This document shows positions 18,552 to 28,422 of a stretch of DNA of 64,000 nucleotides, piece after piece; positions within the stretch are counted from its first letter, which is position 1; each line of letters begins with the position of its first letter. The stretch comes from Stutzerimonas frequens (lineage in GTDB: Bacteria > Pseudomonadota > Gammaproteobacteria > Pseudomonadales > Pseudomonadaceae). The stretch spans positions 372,001 through 436,000 of the forward strand of contig NZ_JAMOHM010000002.1 of the NCBI RefSeq assembly GCF_024448335.1, in the 5' to 3' direction. The notes beneath the pieces are model-generated. The model was not told the DNA's origin. It saw nothing but the letters and a program-made list of their open reading frames with translations, and made no database searches. A program made the translations under genes and the position numbers.

Positions 18552-19298
18552 TCATTTTCCACCGGCACCGGTTTCGCCGCGGGCCTGGTAGGTCGCCTCG
18601 TAGACCCGTTCGGCCAGCCGCGAGAACGGCAGGCTCTGGATCCAGACGCTACCGGTGCCCTTCAGGGTTGTCAGCAGCAGCCCTTCGCCACCGAACAACA
18701 TGCTCTTGAGTCCACCGGCGAGCTGGATGTCGTAATCGATACCGGGCGTGAAGGCCACCAGGCACCCAGTGTCCAGGCGCAGGGTTTCGTTGTTCAGTTC
18801 CTTGCGGATTACCGTTCCGCCGGCGTGCACGAAGGCCAGCCCATCGCCATCCAGACGCTGCAGGACGAAACCTTCGCCGCCAAAGAAGCCGGCACCGATG
18901 CGCTTGCTGAAGCTCACACCGATCCGCGTGCCGAAAGCCGCACAGAGGAAGGAATCCTTCTGGCAGATCAGCGTGCCGCCTACCGCGGCGAGGTCCACCG
19001 GCACCACCGTACCGGGATAAGGCGCCGCGAAGGCCACACGCGACTTGCCTTTGCCTTCATTGGTGAAATGGGTGAGGAACAGCGACTCGCCGGTGATCAT
19101 CCGCTTGCCCATGCCCCACAGCTTGCCGAGCACACCGCTCGCCGAGCCATCGCCCATGCGTGCTTCGAAGCGCACGCCGTCGGTCATGTAGTTCATCGCG
19201 CCGGCCTCGGCGATCACCGTCTCGCCGGGGTCGAGGATGATCTCCACGCTCTGCGCGGATTGTCCGAGGATTTCGTATTCGAGTTCGTGACTGGTCAC
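18552..19298 (-). CDS. AIM24 / TIGR00266 family protein
   Basis: A 248-residue beta-rich protein of the TIGR00266/AIM24 family, whose mitochondrial relative supports inner-membrane organisation. The bacterial role is not established. Visible family features are the repeated glycine-rich turns [10 protein letters not shown] and [10 protein letters not shown], and the early [15 protein letters not shown] block. I placed the start at the GTG at 19298 because it has an AGGAG site seven bases upstream and gives the normal family length. It is clustered with a BI-1 type membrane protein and a DUF1704 protein on the same strand. Confidence 0.85.
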   Translation of the reverse strand: MTSHELEYEILGQSAQSVEIILDPGETVIAEAGAMNYMTDGVRFEARMGDGSASGVLGKLWGMGKRMITGESLFLTHFTNEGKGKSRVAFAAPYPGTVVPVDLAAVGGTLICQKDSFLCAAFGTRIGVSFSKRIGAGFFGGEGFVLQRLDGDGLAFVHAGGTVIRKELNNETLRLDTGCLVAFTPGIDYDIQLAGGLKSMLFGGEGLLLTTLKGTGSVWIQSLPFSRLAERVYEATYQARGETGAGGK

Positions 19299-19356
19299 GG
19301 CGAGCTCCTGGTCCTGTGATTGCAGCGCGGCGAGAGCGGCCTCGGCCGGCCCTCGC

Positions 19357-20016
19357 CTACTTGCGCCCGAGAATGCGCAGGATACGCAGGAACAGGTTGA
19401 TGATGTCCATATAGAGCGCGGCAGCGCTATCGACAGCGTTGTCCAGGGTCTTGGGGATCTGGTTCGCCCGCCCCCAGTCGACACCGACATAACCGCAGAA
19501 GATCAGCACCACGATCCAGTCGATCACGCCGTGGTGGATGCCGAGGATGAACAGCTCGACCAGCTCGACGACGATCACCAGCAGCAGCGCCACCGTCAGT
19601 GCACTGGCGATGCTGGCGAAGAAGCGCGGAAACAGCGTGCCGAGCGCCATCATGCCCAGGGTCACCAGCGCCGTGATACGGATCGCCTCGTGCACCAGTG
19701 CGCTGTCGTAGCGGCTCACCACCAGGTTGACGATCAGCCCGAACGGGACCACCACCAGGTTATAGCCGAGAAAGCTCACCCAGGGCTTGTTCGAGCGGTG
19801 GAACAGCCATGCGCCGGTCAGGCAGCTGGCGAAGTAGCCGCCGAAGAACAGCCAGGGATGGATGCTGCGAATGGACTCGACCGGAATGTTGCCGACCATC
19901 CACCAGTTGACCCAGAAGCCCCAGCAGAGGGTCAGGCCGATGACGAGGTTGTAGGCGCCAGCCGAGAGGGTACGGTCCAGTGGGCTGGACTGACGGGCAA
20001 AGACGGAGTTTTCCAT
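19357..20016 (-). CDS. Bax inhibitor-1 (BI-1/YccA-like) family membrane protein
   Basis: A 219-residue protein with seven predicted membrane helices spread from about residue 20 to 195. The C-terminal family signature runs from [20 protein letters not shown] to the charged end [11 protein letters not shown]-1 family proteins in bacteria include the pH-sensitive calcium leak channel BsYetJ and the FtsH-associated YccA, so a leak-channel or protease-modulating role is possible. It lies between the AIM24 gene and the DUF1704 gene, 50 bases from the latter, all on one strand. Confidence 0.85.
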   Translation of the reverse strand: MENSVFARQSSPLDRTLSAGAYNLVIGLTLCWGFWVNWWMVGNIPVESIRSIHPWLFFGGYFASCLTGAWLFHRSNKPWVSFLGYNLVVVPFGLIVNLVVSRYDSALVHEAIRITALVTLGMMALGTLFPRFFASIASALTVALLLVIVVELVELFILGIHHGVIDWIVVLIFCGYVGVDWGRANQIPKTLDNAVDSAAALYMDIINLFLRILRILGRK

Positions 20017-20066
20017 GTCGATACGCTTCCTTGCGTGTTGGTGTTCGTGGTTTGCGCCGAATTGAC

Positions 20067-21362
20067 TCAGAGGATGTTGGCGTAGTCCGCTTCGATACGA
20101 TCGAGGCTCAGGTGATTGAGGAAGTTGGAGAAGCACATCCAGGCCGACAGCGCATTGAGGTCCTGGAACTGCTGCGGCAGGTACTTGGGCGGGGCGACCA
20201 TGCCCTCGTCCACCAGCTGGCGCAGCGTGCGCATGTCCTCAAGCGTGGTCTTGCCGCAGAACAGCAGCGGGATCTGCTCGAGCCGGCCCTTGCGCACGGC
20301 GAGCTGGATGTAGTTGTAGATCATGATGAAGCCCTTCAGGTAGGACAGGTCCTTGGTGAAGGGCAGGCCATCGGGCGTCGAGCCACGGAACACGCGGCTG
20401 GCGTTGCTGTAGCTCTCGTCGTCGCCATAGCCCTGCTCGCGGAAGAAGGCGAACACGTCGAGAAAATCCGCGCCCTCCTCGGCCATGTGGATGGCGCGGG
20501 TGCGGTTGGTCAGCTTGCGCAGGCGCGTCGGGTAGGAGGCGAAGGCGATCACCTCCATCAGGATTGCCAGGCCTTCCTGAGTGACCGTGGAAGACGGCGG
20601 CCCCTTGGCCAGGAAGGTGCAGATCGGCTGGTTCTGCCCGTTGAGCGTGGTGCCGACATGCACCAGCCCTTCGTGGACCTCCAGCGCGCGCACGTCACGC
20701 TCGTTGAACAGCGCGTCGCTGCGGATCTTGATGTAGTCGGCACCGGCCGCCGCGTCGGCGAGGATGCCGTCGGACTCGAAGACACGGATCACGCCCTCGC
20801 CTTCGCCGAACACCACGTCCAGCCGCTTCTGCAGCAGCTCGACGGCCTGCGGCGCGGTGAGATTCTTCGGCTCGTCACGCAGGTCGCCGCGGTCGGCGAT
20901 GTTGTTCAGGTAGTCTGAGAGCATCAGGCCGAGGTCGGCCAGGGTCGGGTCGCCGGCGTGGAAGGCATCGGACGCCGCGCCGTAGAGTTCCTGGGAGATC
21001 ATGCCGAAGTCAGGCGTGCCCCGCCCCTCGAGCATACGGATGACCATGCGGTATTCCTTGCACATGCGCCGCATGATCTGCCCGACCGGGTTGAACTGGC
21101 CGAGCTGACGGGTGATGTCGCGCTCGATGTCCTGGAATTCCTGCTTCTTCGCGCTGGAGTCGAAGGCCAGCGGGCGGCCTTCGTAGTAGCCGCGATCGAT
21201 CTTCGGCAGCTCGCGGCCCTTGGCGGCGAAAAAGCCTTGGCGGGTATTCTCGTCCCACTTCACCGCGTCCAGCACGCGCACCGGCGTCTGCGCCTCGACG
21301 ATGCGGTCGGACAGCCCGCGCACGATGGTCTGATACTCGTCCAGGTTGTTACGGCTGTTCAT
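20067..21362 (-). CDS. DUF1704 QEGLA-motif protein, putative gluzincin metallopeptidase
   Basis: A 431-residue protein of the family annotated as flavohemoglobin expression-modulating QEGLA motif protein. Residues 230-235 read HEGLVH, an HExxxH motif, and residues 262-266 read QEGLA, giving a possible third ligand E263. The same family (DUF1704) includes the animal tubulin carboxypeptidase MATCAP, which uses HExxxH plus a downstream Glu to bind zinc. A metallopeptidase activity is therefore likely here, although no bacterial substrate is known. The start is the ATG at 21362, preceded by GAGGGA. It is 50 bases upstream of the BI-1 gene on the same strand, so the two may be co-transcribed. Confidence 0.85.
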   Translation of the reverse strand: MNSRNNLDEYQTIVRGLSDRIVEAQTPVRVLDAVKWDENTRQGFFAAKGRELPKIDRGYYEGRPLAFDSSAKKQEFQDIERDITRQLGQFNPVGQIMRRMCKEYRMVIRMLEGRGTPDFGMISQELYGAASDAFHAGDPTLADLGLMLSDYLNNIADRGDLRDEPKNLTAPQAVELLQKRLDVVFGEGEGVIRVFESDGILADAAAGADYIKIRSDALFNERDVRALEVHEGLVHVGTTLNGQNQPICTFLAKGPPSSTVTQEGLAILMEVIAFASYPTRLRKLTNRTRAIHMAEEGADFLDVFAFFREQGYGDDESYSNASRVFRGSTPDGLPFTKDLSYLKGFIMIYNYIQLAVRKGRLEQIPLLFCGKTTLEDMRTLRQLVDEGMVAPPKYLPQQFQDLNALSAWMCFSNFLNHLSLDRIEADYANIL

Positions 21363-21452
21363 CGGTCCCTCTTCACGGATGACCCGTACCCTTGAGGTTA
21401 TACCCGCAGCGGCCAAGGCCGGCACACTGCGGGTCGGTCGACGCTCAGTGGA

Positions 21453-22955
21453 TCAGAGTTCCGGACGCATGTGCGGGAAGAGGATCACGTCGCGGATCGA
21501 AGGCGAGTTGGTGAGCAGCATCACCAGACGGTCGATGCCGATGCCCTCGCCGGCGGTCGGCGGCATGCCGTATTCCAGCGCACGAACGAAGTCGGCGTCG
21601 AAGTGCATGGCCTCGTCATCGCCGGCGTCCTTGTCGGCCACCTGGGCGTGGAAGCGCTCGGCCTGATCCTCGGCATCGTTGAGCTCGGAATAGGCGTTGG
21701 CGATCTCGCGGCCACCAATGAACAGCTCGAAGCGGTCGGTGACGTTGGGGTTGCGATCGTTGCGCCGGGCCAGCGGCGAGACCTCGAACGGATACTCGGT
21801 GATGAAGGTCGGCTGTTCCAGCTTGTGCTCGACCAGCTCCTCGAAAATCATCACCTGCAGCTTGCCCAGGCCTTCGTGACCGAGCAGCTTGGCGCCCGCC
21901 TTCTTGGCGATGGCACGGGCCTTCTCCAGGTCGTTGAGATCGGAGGCCGAGATTTCCGAGTTGAACTTGAGGATCGAGTCGAACACCGACAGCCGCGCGA
22001 AGGGCTCGCCGAAGTGGAACACCTTGTCGCCGTAGGGCACGTCGGTGCTGCCGAGCACGGCCTGGGCCAGCTCGCGGAACAGCTCCTCGGTCAGGTCCAT
22101 GTTGTCTTCGTAGTCGGCGTAGGCCTGGTAGAACTCGAGCATGGTGAACTCGGGGTTGTGCCGGGTCGAGACGCCTTCGTTGCGGAAGTTGCGGTTGATC
22201 TCGAACACGCGCTCGAAGCCACCGACCACCAGACGCTTGAGGTAGAGCTCCGGCGCGATGCGCAGGAACATCGGCATGTCCAGCGCGTTGTGATGGGTCT
22301 CGAACGGTTTGGCCGCGGCGCCGCCGGGAATGGTCTGCAGCATCGGCGTTTCGACTTCGAGGAAGTCGCGCTCCGCGAGGAACTTGCGGATATGCGAGAT
22401 GACCTGGGAGCGCACGCGGAACGTTTCGCGCACCTCCTCGTTCACCATCAGGTCGACGTAGCGCTGGCGATAGCGCTGCTCGGTGTCGGTCAGGCCGTGG
22501 AACTTGTCCGGCAGCGGGCGCAGCGACTTGGTCAGCAGGCGCACGTTGCTCATGTAGACGTACAGGTCACCCTTGCCGGAGCGCGCCAGGGTGCCCTCGG
22601 CGGCGATGATGTCGCCCAGGTCGAAGTGCTTGACCGCCTCGACCTGCTCGGCCGGCAGCATCTTGCGATCGACATAGACCTGGATGCGCCCGCTCATGTC
22701 CTGCAGCACCATGAACGGCCCGCGGTTGAGCATGATACGTCCGGCGATCTTGACCGGAATGGCGGCCGCTTCCAGCTCCTCCTTGGTCTTCTCGGCGTAC
22801 TGTTTCTGCAGGTCGCCTGCATAGCTGTCACGACGGAAGTCGTTGGGGAAGGCATTGCCCTGCTCACGCACGGCAGCAAGCTTTTCCTTGCGCTGGGCAA
22901 TCAGCTTGTTTTCTTCCTCTTGGATGGCGTGCTGGTTCAGCGGTTGTTCGCTCAT
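21453..22955 (-). CDS. lysS: Lysyl-tRNA synthetase, class II
   Basis: A 500-residue class II enzyme charging tRNA-Lys. The N-terminal anticodon-binding OB fold covers about residues 60-165. Class II motif 2 is [14 protein letters not shown] near residue 257, and motif 3 is [14 protein letters not shown] near 472. The segment VETPMLQ belongs to motif 1 surroundings. It lies 63 bases downstream of prfB on the same strand, the conserved prfB-lysS order. Confidence 0.97.
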   Translation of the reverse strand: MSEQPLNQHAIQEEENKLIAQRKEKLAAVREQGNAFPNDFRRDSYAGDLQKQYAEKTKEELEAAAIPVKIAGRIMLNRGPFMVLQDMSGRIQVYVDRKMLPAEQVEAVKHFDLGDIIAAEGTLARSGKGDLYVYMSNVRLLTKSLRPLPDKFHGLTDTEQRYRQRYVDLMVNEEVRETFRVRSQVISHIRKFLAERDFLEVETPMLQTIPGGAAAKPFETHHNALDMPMFLRIAPELYLKRLVVGGFERVFEINRNFRNEGVSTRHNPEFTMLEFYQAYADYEDNMDLTEELFRELAQAVLGSTDVPYGDKVFHFGEPFARLSVFDSILKFNSEISASDLNDLEKARAIAKKAGAKLLGHEGLGKLQVMIFEELVEHKLEQPTFITEYPFEVSPLARRNDRNPNVTDRFELFIGGREIANAYSELNDAEDQAERFHAQVADKDAGDDEAMHFDADFVRALEYGMPPTAGEGIGIDRLVMLLTNSPSIRDVILFPHMRPEL

Positions 22956-23018
22956 TGCGGGTCGTCCCGGTCAAATCGTTTCAATGGGGTGCTTGCGGCT
23001 TGAGGCGTGCGGCTGCGC

Positions 23019-24114
23019 TCAGAGCCCCTGTTTGAGGCTGGCTTCGAGGTACCCGTCGAGGTCGCCGTCGAGCACCTTCTGGCAATCGCTGCGTTCCACG
23101 CCGGTACGCAGATCCTTGATGCGCGAGTCGTCGAGCACGTAGGAACGGATCTGGTGGCCCCAGCCGATGTCCGACTTGCTGTCTTCCAGCGCCTGAGAGG
23201 CGGCGTTGCGCTTCTGCATTTCCAGCTCGTACAACTTGGCCCGCAGCATCTTCATGGCGGTATCCTTGTTCGCGTGCTGGGAACGTTCGTTCTGGCAGGC
23301 CACCACGGTATTGGTCGGCACGTGGGTGATACGCACTGCCGAATCGGTGGTGTTGACGTGCTGACCACCGGCACCAGAGGAGCGGTAGGTGTCGATGCGC
23401 AGGTCGGCCGGGTTGATCTCGATCTCCACCTTGTCGTCGATCTCGGGCGATACGAATACCGCCGAGAACGAGGTGTGGCGACGAGCGCCGGAGTCGAACG
23501 GGCTCTTGCGCACCAGGCGGTGCACGCCGATCTCGGTGCGCAGCCAGCCGAAGGCGTATTCGCCCTTGATGTGTACGGTGGCGCCCTTGATGCCGGCGAC
23601 CTCACCCTCGGACAGCTCGACGATCTCGGCGCTGAAGCCGCGCTTGTCGGCCCAGCGCAGGTACATGCGCAGCAGGATGTTGGCCCAGTCCTGGGCCTCG
23701 GTACCGCCGGAGCCAGCCTGGATATCGAGGTAGCAGTTGTTGGGGTCCATCTCGTGGCTGAACATGCGGCGGAACTCGAGCTTCTCGAGAACTTCGCGCA
23801 GGCGCTCGACTTCGGCCACGATGTCGTTCACGGCGCCTTCGTCATTTTCTTCGGCGGCCATTTCCAGCAGGTCGCGCGAATCGGCCAGGCTACCGGTCAG
23901 GTCGTCGATGGTTTCGACGATCTGCGCCAGGGTAGCGCGTTCACGGCCCAGGCTCTGGGCGTATTCGGGCTTGTTCCAGACGTTCGGGTCTTCGAGTTCG
24001 CGGTTTACTTCGACGAGACGATCATGCTTCTGATCGTAGTCAAAGATACCCCCGAATTGACTGGGTGCGCTCGGACAGGTCCTTGATGCTGTTGAGGATC
24101 GGGTTGATTTCCAT
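23019..24114 (-). CDS. prfB: Peptide chain release factor 2, expressed by programmed +1 frameshift
   Basis: RF2 of about 364 residues, which ends translation at UGA and UAA. Translation starts at the ATG at 24114 ([20 protein letters not shown]), and codon 25 is an in-frame TGA at 24042-24040. A +1 shift at CTT-TGA-C continues as DYDQKHDR to the stop at 23019. The downstream part has the SPF tripeptide that recognises stop codons ([12 protein letters not shown]) and the catalytic GGQ in [11 protein letters not shown]. The feature spans both frames. Neither half alone is a pseudogene, because this is the conserved autoregulatory frameshift. It lies upstream of lysS. Confidence 0.97.
24039..24054 (-). 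promoter_or_regulatory. prfB programmed frameshift site
   Basis: On the minus strand CGGGGGTATCTTTGAC combines a Shine-Dalgarno-like GGGGG, a three-base spacer (TAT), the slippery CTT and the in-frame stop TGA followed by C. This is the E. coli RF2 site with one change (CGG for AGG). Low RF2 slows termination at the weak UGAC context and favours the +1 slip. Confidence 0.95.
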
Positions 24115-24238
24115 AGGTAGGCAGCTCTCAATCGGACGGTGCAAAAGCCGGCGATTATAACTCAGCCAACCCGTGCTGACAGCCCGCTGGGCGTGCCGGC
24201 GGACGGTCAGGAAACGGATTTGCCCTCATGATGGCTGG

Positions 24239-24955
24239 TCAGGCACTGACACCACGTACCTGGCTTTCCAGTTCGCCTTTGAGTTGCGGATCGAGCTGCA
24301 GGCAGCGAGCCAGTTCGTCGAGGTAGGCACGTTCCATGAAATGCTCCTCGTCGACCATCAACACGCTGGCCAGGTACATCTCCGCAGCCATCTCCGGGGT
24401 GCTGGCGGCACTGGCCACGTCGGCCGGGTCCAGCGGCTTGTTCAGTTCGGCCTCCAGCCACTGCTGCAGATCAGCATCGGCCAGCTTGCCCAGCTCCGCC
24501 TCGATCATCTGACGCTCTCGAGCATCGACATGGCCGTCGGCCTTGGCTGCTGCCACCAGTGCCTTGAGAATGCCCTGGCTGTGGACCTCGACCTCTGCCG
24601 GCGGCAGGCGATCGATGGTCTGAGGCGTCTGCTGCTGTGTCCCGCCCTGCTGTGCCTGCCAGTTGCTGTAAGCCTTGTAGGCCAGCACCCCGAGCGCCGC
24701 CAGACCGCCGTAGGTCACCGCCTTGCCTCCCATCTTGCGTACCTTGCGGTTGCCCAGCAGCAAGCCCATGGCACCGGCCGCCAGCGCGCCGCCACCGGCG
24801 CCCGACAGGGCATTGCCGAGCGAACCGCCGCCAACGCCGGAAAGCAGGTCGCTCAAACCGCCTTTGCCAGGTTTGCCACCTGCACTGGATTGCTGCTTCT
24901 GCAGCAGGTCCTGACCGGACCTGAGCAGTTGATCGAGAAGGCCACTGGTTTTCAT
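24239..24955 (-). CDS. DUF533 family inner-membrane protein with TerB-like domain
   Basis: A 238-residue protein. The N-terminal part (about residues 20-60) is a glycine-rich low-complexity stretch. A hydrophobic segment follows around 58-70 and another at 80-98. The C-terminal half (about 125-235) is helical and TerB-like, with the acidic motif AAAKADGHVDARERQMIEAEL. Function is unknown. The ATG at 24955 has a GGGGA upstream. It lies between prfB and an old-yellow-enzyme gene, about 150 bases past prfB and divergent from neither. Confidence 0.8.
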   Translation of the reverse strand: MKTSGLLDQLLRSGQDLLQKQQSSAGGKPGKGGLSDLLSGVGGGSLGNALSGAGGGALAAGAMGLLLGNRKVRKMGGKAVTYGGLAALGVLAYKAYSNWQAQQGGTQQQTPQTIDRLPPAEVEVHSQGILKALVAAAKADGHVDARERQMIEAELGKLADADLQQWLEAELNKPLDPADVASAASTPEMAAEMYLASVLMVDEEHFMERAYLDELARCLQLDPQLKGELESQVRGVSA

Positions 24956-24997
24956 CGAAGTCCCCAAAAGGATTGGATCAGGATTGAACAGCAGTGC

Positions 24998-26200
<1,203 letters not shown>

Positions 26201-28294
26201 TCAGGCGGCGCTGACCTGCACCGGCACACCGTTGAGCGCCGCGTTGCCGGAGACATCCAGCTGGCGCTCGTCGGTCAGGTCGTTGCTGCTGGCGCCCGGT
26301 TGCTGTCGCGCGATATCCAGCTGCACGCCCGGCCGCGCATGGCCCCAGCCGTGCGGCAGGCTGACCACGCCGGGCATCATCTCCTCGCTGGCCAGCGCCT
26401 CCACCTCGACCACGCCGACCCGCGAATGCACGCGCACCCGCTGGCCATCCTGCAGCGCCCGCGCCGCCATGTCCGCAGGGTGCATCAGCAGCTGATGACG
26501 CGGTTTGCCCTTCACCAGACGCTGATAGTTGTGCATCCAGGAGTTGTTGCTGCGTACATGGCGACGGCCGATCAGCAACAGCTCGTCGGCACCCTCCTGA
26601 GGTTGCGCGGCGAAACGCTGCAGATCGTCCAGCATCAGCGCCGGCGCGGCCTGGATGCGCTTGTTCGGCGTTTTCAGGCGCCGCGCCAGATTCGGCTTGA
26701 GCGGCCCGAGATCCAGCCCGTGGGGATAATCCTCCAGCGCTGCCAGGCTCAGCTTGCGCTCGGACTTGTCGCCGTATGGCCCATGGCGCAGCGCCAGGTC
26801 CATCATCTGCTGCGGCGGCATGGTCGGCTTGAGCTCGACGCCCACCCGCGTCGCGTAGGCCTTGGCCAGCCCGATGAAGATCTCCCAGTCGTGCAGCGCG
26901 CCCTCGGGCTTGGGCAGCACCGGCTGGTTGAAGCGGGTGACGTTGCGCACGGCGAGCAGATTGAATGTCGCGTCGTAATGGTCGTGCTCCAGCGGTGCGG
27001 TCGGCGGCAGGATCACGTCGGCATAGCGGGTCGTCTCGTTGATGTAGAAATCCACGCTGAGCATGAACTCCAGGCCATCCAGCGCCTGCTCCAGCTTGCG
27101 GCCGTTGGGCGTGGAGAGCACCGGGTTGCCGGCCACGGTGATCAGCGCACGCACCTGCCCTTCCCCAGGCTCAAGCATCTCTTCGGCCAATGCCGCTACC
27201 GGTAGTTCGCCGCCATATTCGGGCAATTGCGACACCCGACTACGCCAGGCGTCAAAATGGCCGCCCTTGGTGGTCTCCACCAGATCCACCGCCGGCTCGG
27301 TGCACAGCGCGCCACCAACCCGATCGAGATTTCCGGTGACCAGGTTGATCAGCTGCACCAGCCACTGGCAGAGCGTGCCGAAGGCCTGGGTCGAAACGCC
27401 CATGCGTCCGTAGCAAACCGCCTTGTCCGCCGCCGCGAAGTCCCGCGCCAACTGGCGGATCTGCTCGGCAGGAACACCGCAACGGGCGCTCATCGCTTCT
27501 GCCGTAAAGGCGGCGATCGCCGTGCGCACCTCCTCGATGCCGTCCAGCGGCAGTTCGCTGGCACGCGTCAGGCCTTCCTCGAACAGGGTGTTGAGCAGGC
27601 CGAACAGCAGCGCCGCGTCCTGTCCGGGGCGCACGAACAGATGTTGATCGGCGATGGCCGCGGTCTCGCTGCGGCGTGGGTCGACCACCACCAGCTTGCC
27701 GCCGCGGGCGCGGATCGCCTTCAGCCGCTTCTCCACATCGGGCACGGTCATGATGCTGCCATTGGAGGCCAAAGGGTTGCCGCCGAGAATCAGCATGAAA
27801 TCGGTGTGATCGATATCCGGCACCGGCAGCAGCAGGCCATGGCCGTACATCAGGTGGCTGGTCAGGTGGTGCGGCAGCTGGTCGACCGAGGTCGCGGAGA
27901 AGCGGTTGCGCGTTTTCAGCAAGCCGAGGAAGTAGTTGCTGTGGGTCGTCAGACCGTAGTTATGCACACTCGGGTTGCCTTGGTAGATGGCCACGGCATT
28001 GCTGCCGTGGCGCTCGCGGATCTCGGCCAGGCGCTCGGCGACCAGTTCGTAGGCCTCCTCCCAGCTGATGGCCTGCCACTCATCGCCGCAGCGGCGCATC
28101 GGGTGGCGCAGGCGATCAGGGTCGTTCTGGATGTCCTGCAGCGCTACTGCCTTCGGACAGATATGGCCGCGGCTGAAGCTGTCGAGGGGGTCGCCCTTGA
28201 TCGAAAGGATGCGCTCGCCTTCGGTCTGGATGGTCAGGCCGCAGATGGCTTCGCACAGATGACAGGCACGGTGATGGACGCTGATGTCGCTCAT
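26201..28294 (-). CDS. Molybdopterin-dependent oxidoreductase with N-terminal 4Fe-4S cluster
   Basis: A 697-residue catalytic subunit of the DMSO-reductase superfamily. C11, C14, C18 and C46 (CHLCEAIC and HICPKA) bind a 4Fe-4S cluster. The Mo-bisMGD domains follow, with QGNPSVHNYGL, LILGGNPLASNG and VVVDPRRSETA; the C-terminal molydopterin dinucleotide-binding domain has RRHVRSNNSWMHN and LPHGWGHARPG. There is no Tat signal, so it acts in the cytoplasm. There is no partner beta or gamma subunit nearby. The substrate is unresolved. The start is chosen as the ATG at 28294; another in-frame ATG lies 15 bases upstream. A TusA-like gene that could support Mo cofactor maturation lies 32 kb away. 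Confidence 0.88.
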   Translation of the reverse strand: MSDISVHHRACHLCEAICGLTIQTEGERILSIKGDPLDSFSRGHICPKAVALQDIQNDPDRLRHPMRRCGDEWQAISWEEAYELVAERLAEIRERHGSNAVAIYQGNPSVHNYGLTTHSNYFLGLLKTRNRFSATSVDQLPHHLTSHLMYGHGLLLPVPDIDHTDFMLILGGNPLASNGSIMTVPDVEKRLKAIRARGGKLVVVDPRRSETAAIADQHLFVRPGQDAALLFGLLNTLFEEGLTRASELPLDGIEEVRTAIAAFTAEAMSARCGVPAEQIRQLARDFAAADKAVCYGRMGVSTQAFGTLCQWLVQLINLVTGNLDRVGGALCTEPAVDLVETTKGGHFDAWRSRVSQLPEYGGELPVAALAEEMLEPGEGQVRALITVAGNPVLSTPNGRKLEQALDGLEFMLSVDFYINETTRYADVILPPTAPLEHDHYDATFNLLAVRNVTRFNQPVLPKPEGALHDWEIFIGLAKAYATRVGVELKPTMPPQQMMDLALRHGPYGDKSERKLSLAALEDYPHGLDLGPLKPNLARRLKTPNKRIQAAPALMLDDLQRFAAQPQEGADELLLIGRRHVRSNNSWMHNYQRLVKGKPRHQLLMHPADMAARALQDGQRVRVHSRVGVVEVEALASEEMMPGVVSLPHGWGHARPGVQLDIARQQPGASSNDLTDERQLDVSGNAALNGVPVQVSAA

Positions 28295-28422
28295 TTCGGG
28301 TTCCCGCATGGCGCTGTTGTTGTCTCGCCACTCTAGGCGCGGCGGCGGCAGGCAACAATCGAACGTTCCGGCGGGGAATGCCAGCCGATTCAGCCAGCCT
28401 ATCGTCGGCTGGCATGCATCGG

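Noticed and set aside
24039..24045. prfB as a frameshifted pseudogene
   Set aside because: The in-frame TGA sits in the conserved RF2 recoding context, and the second frame is intact to its normal end.
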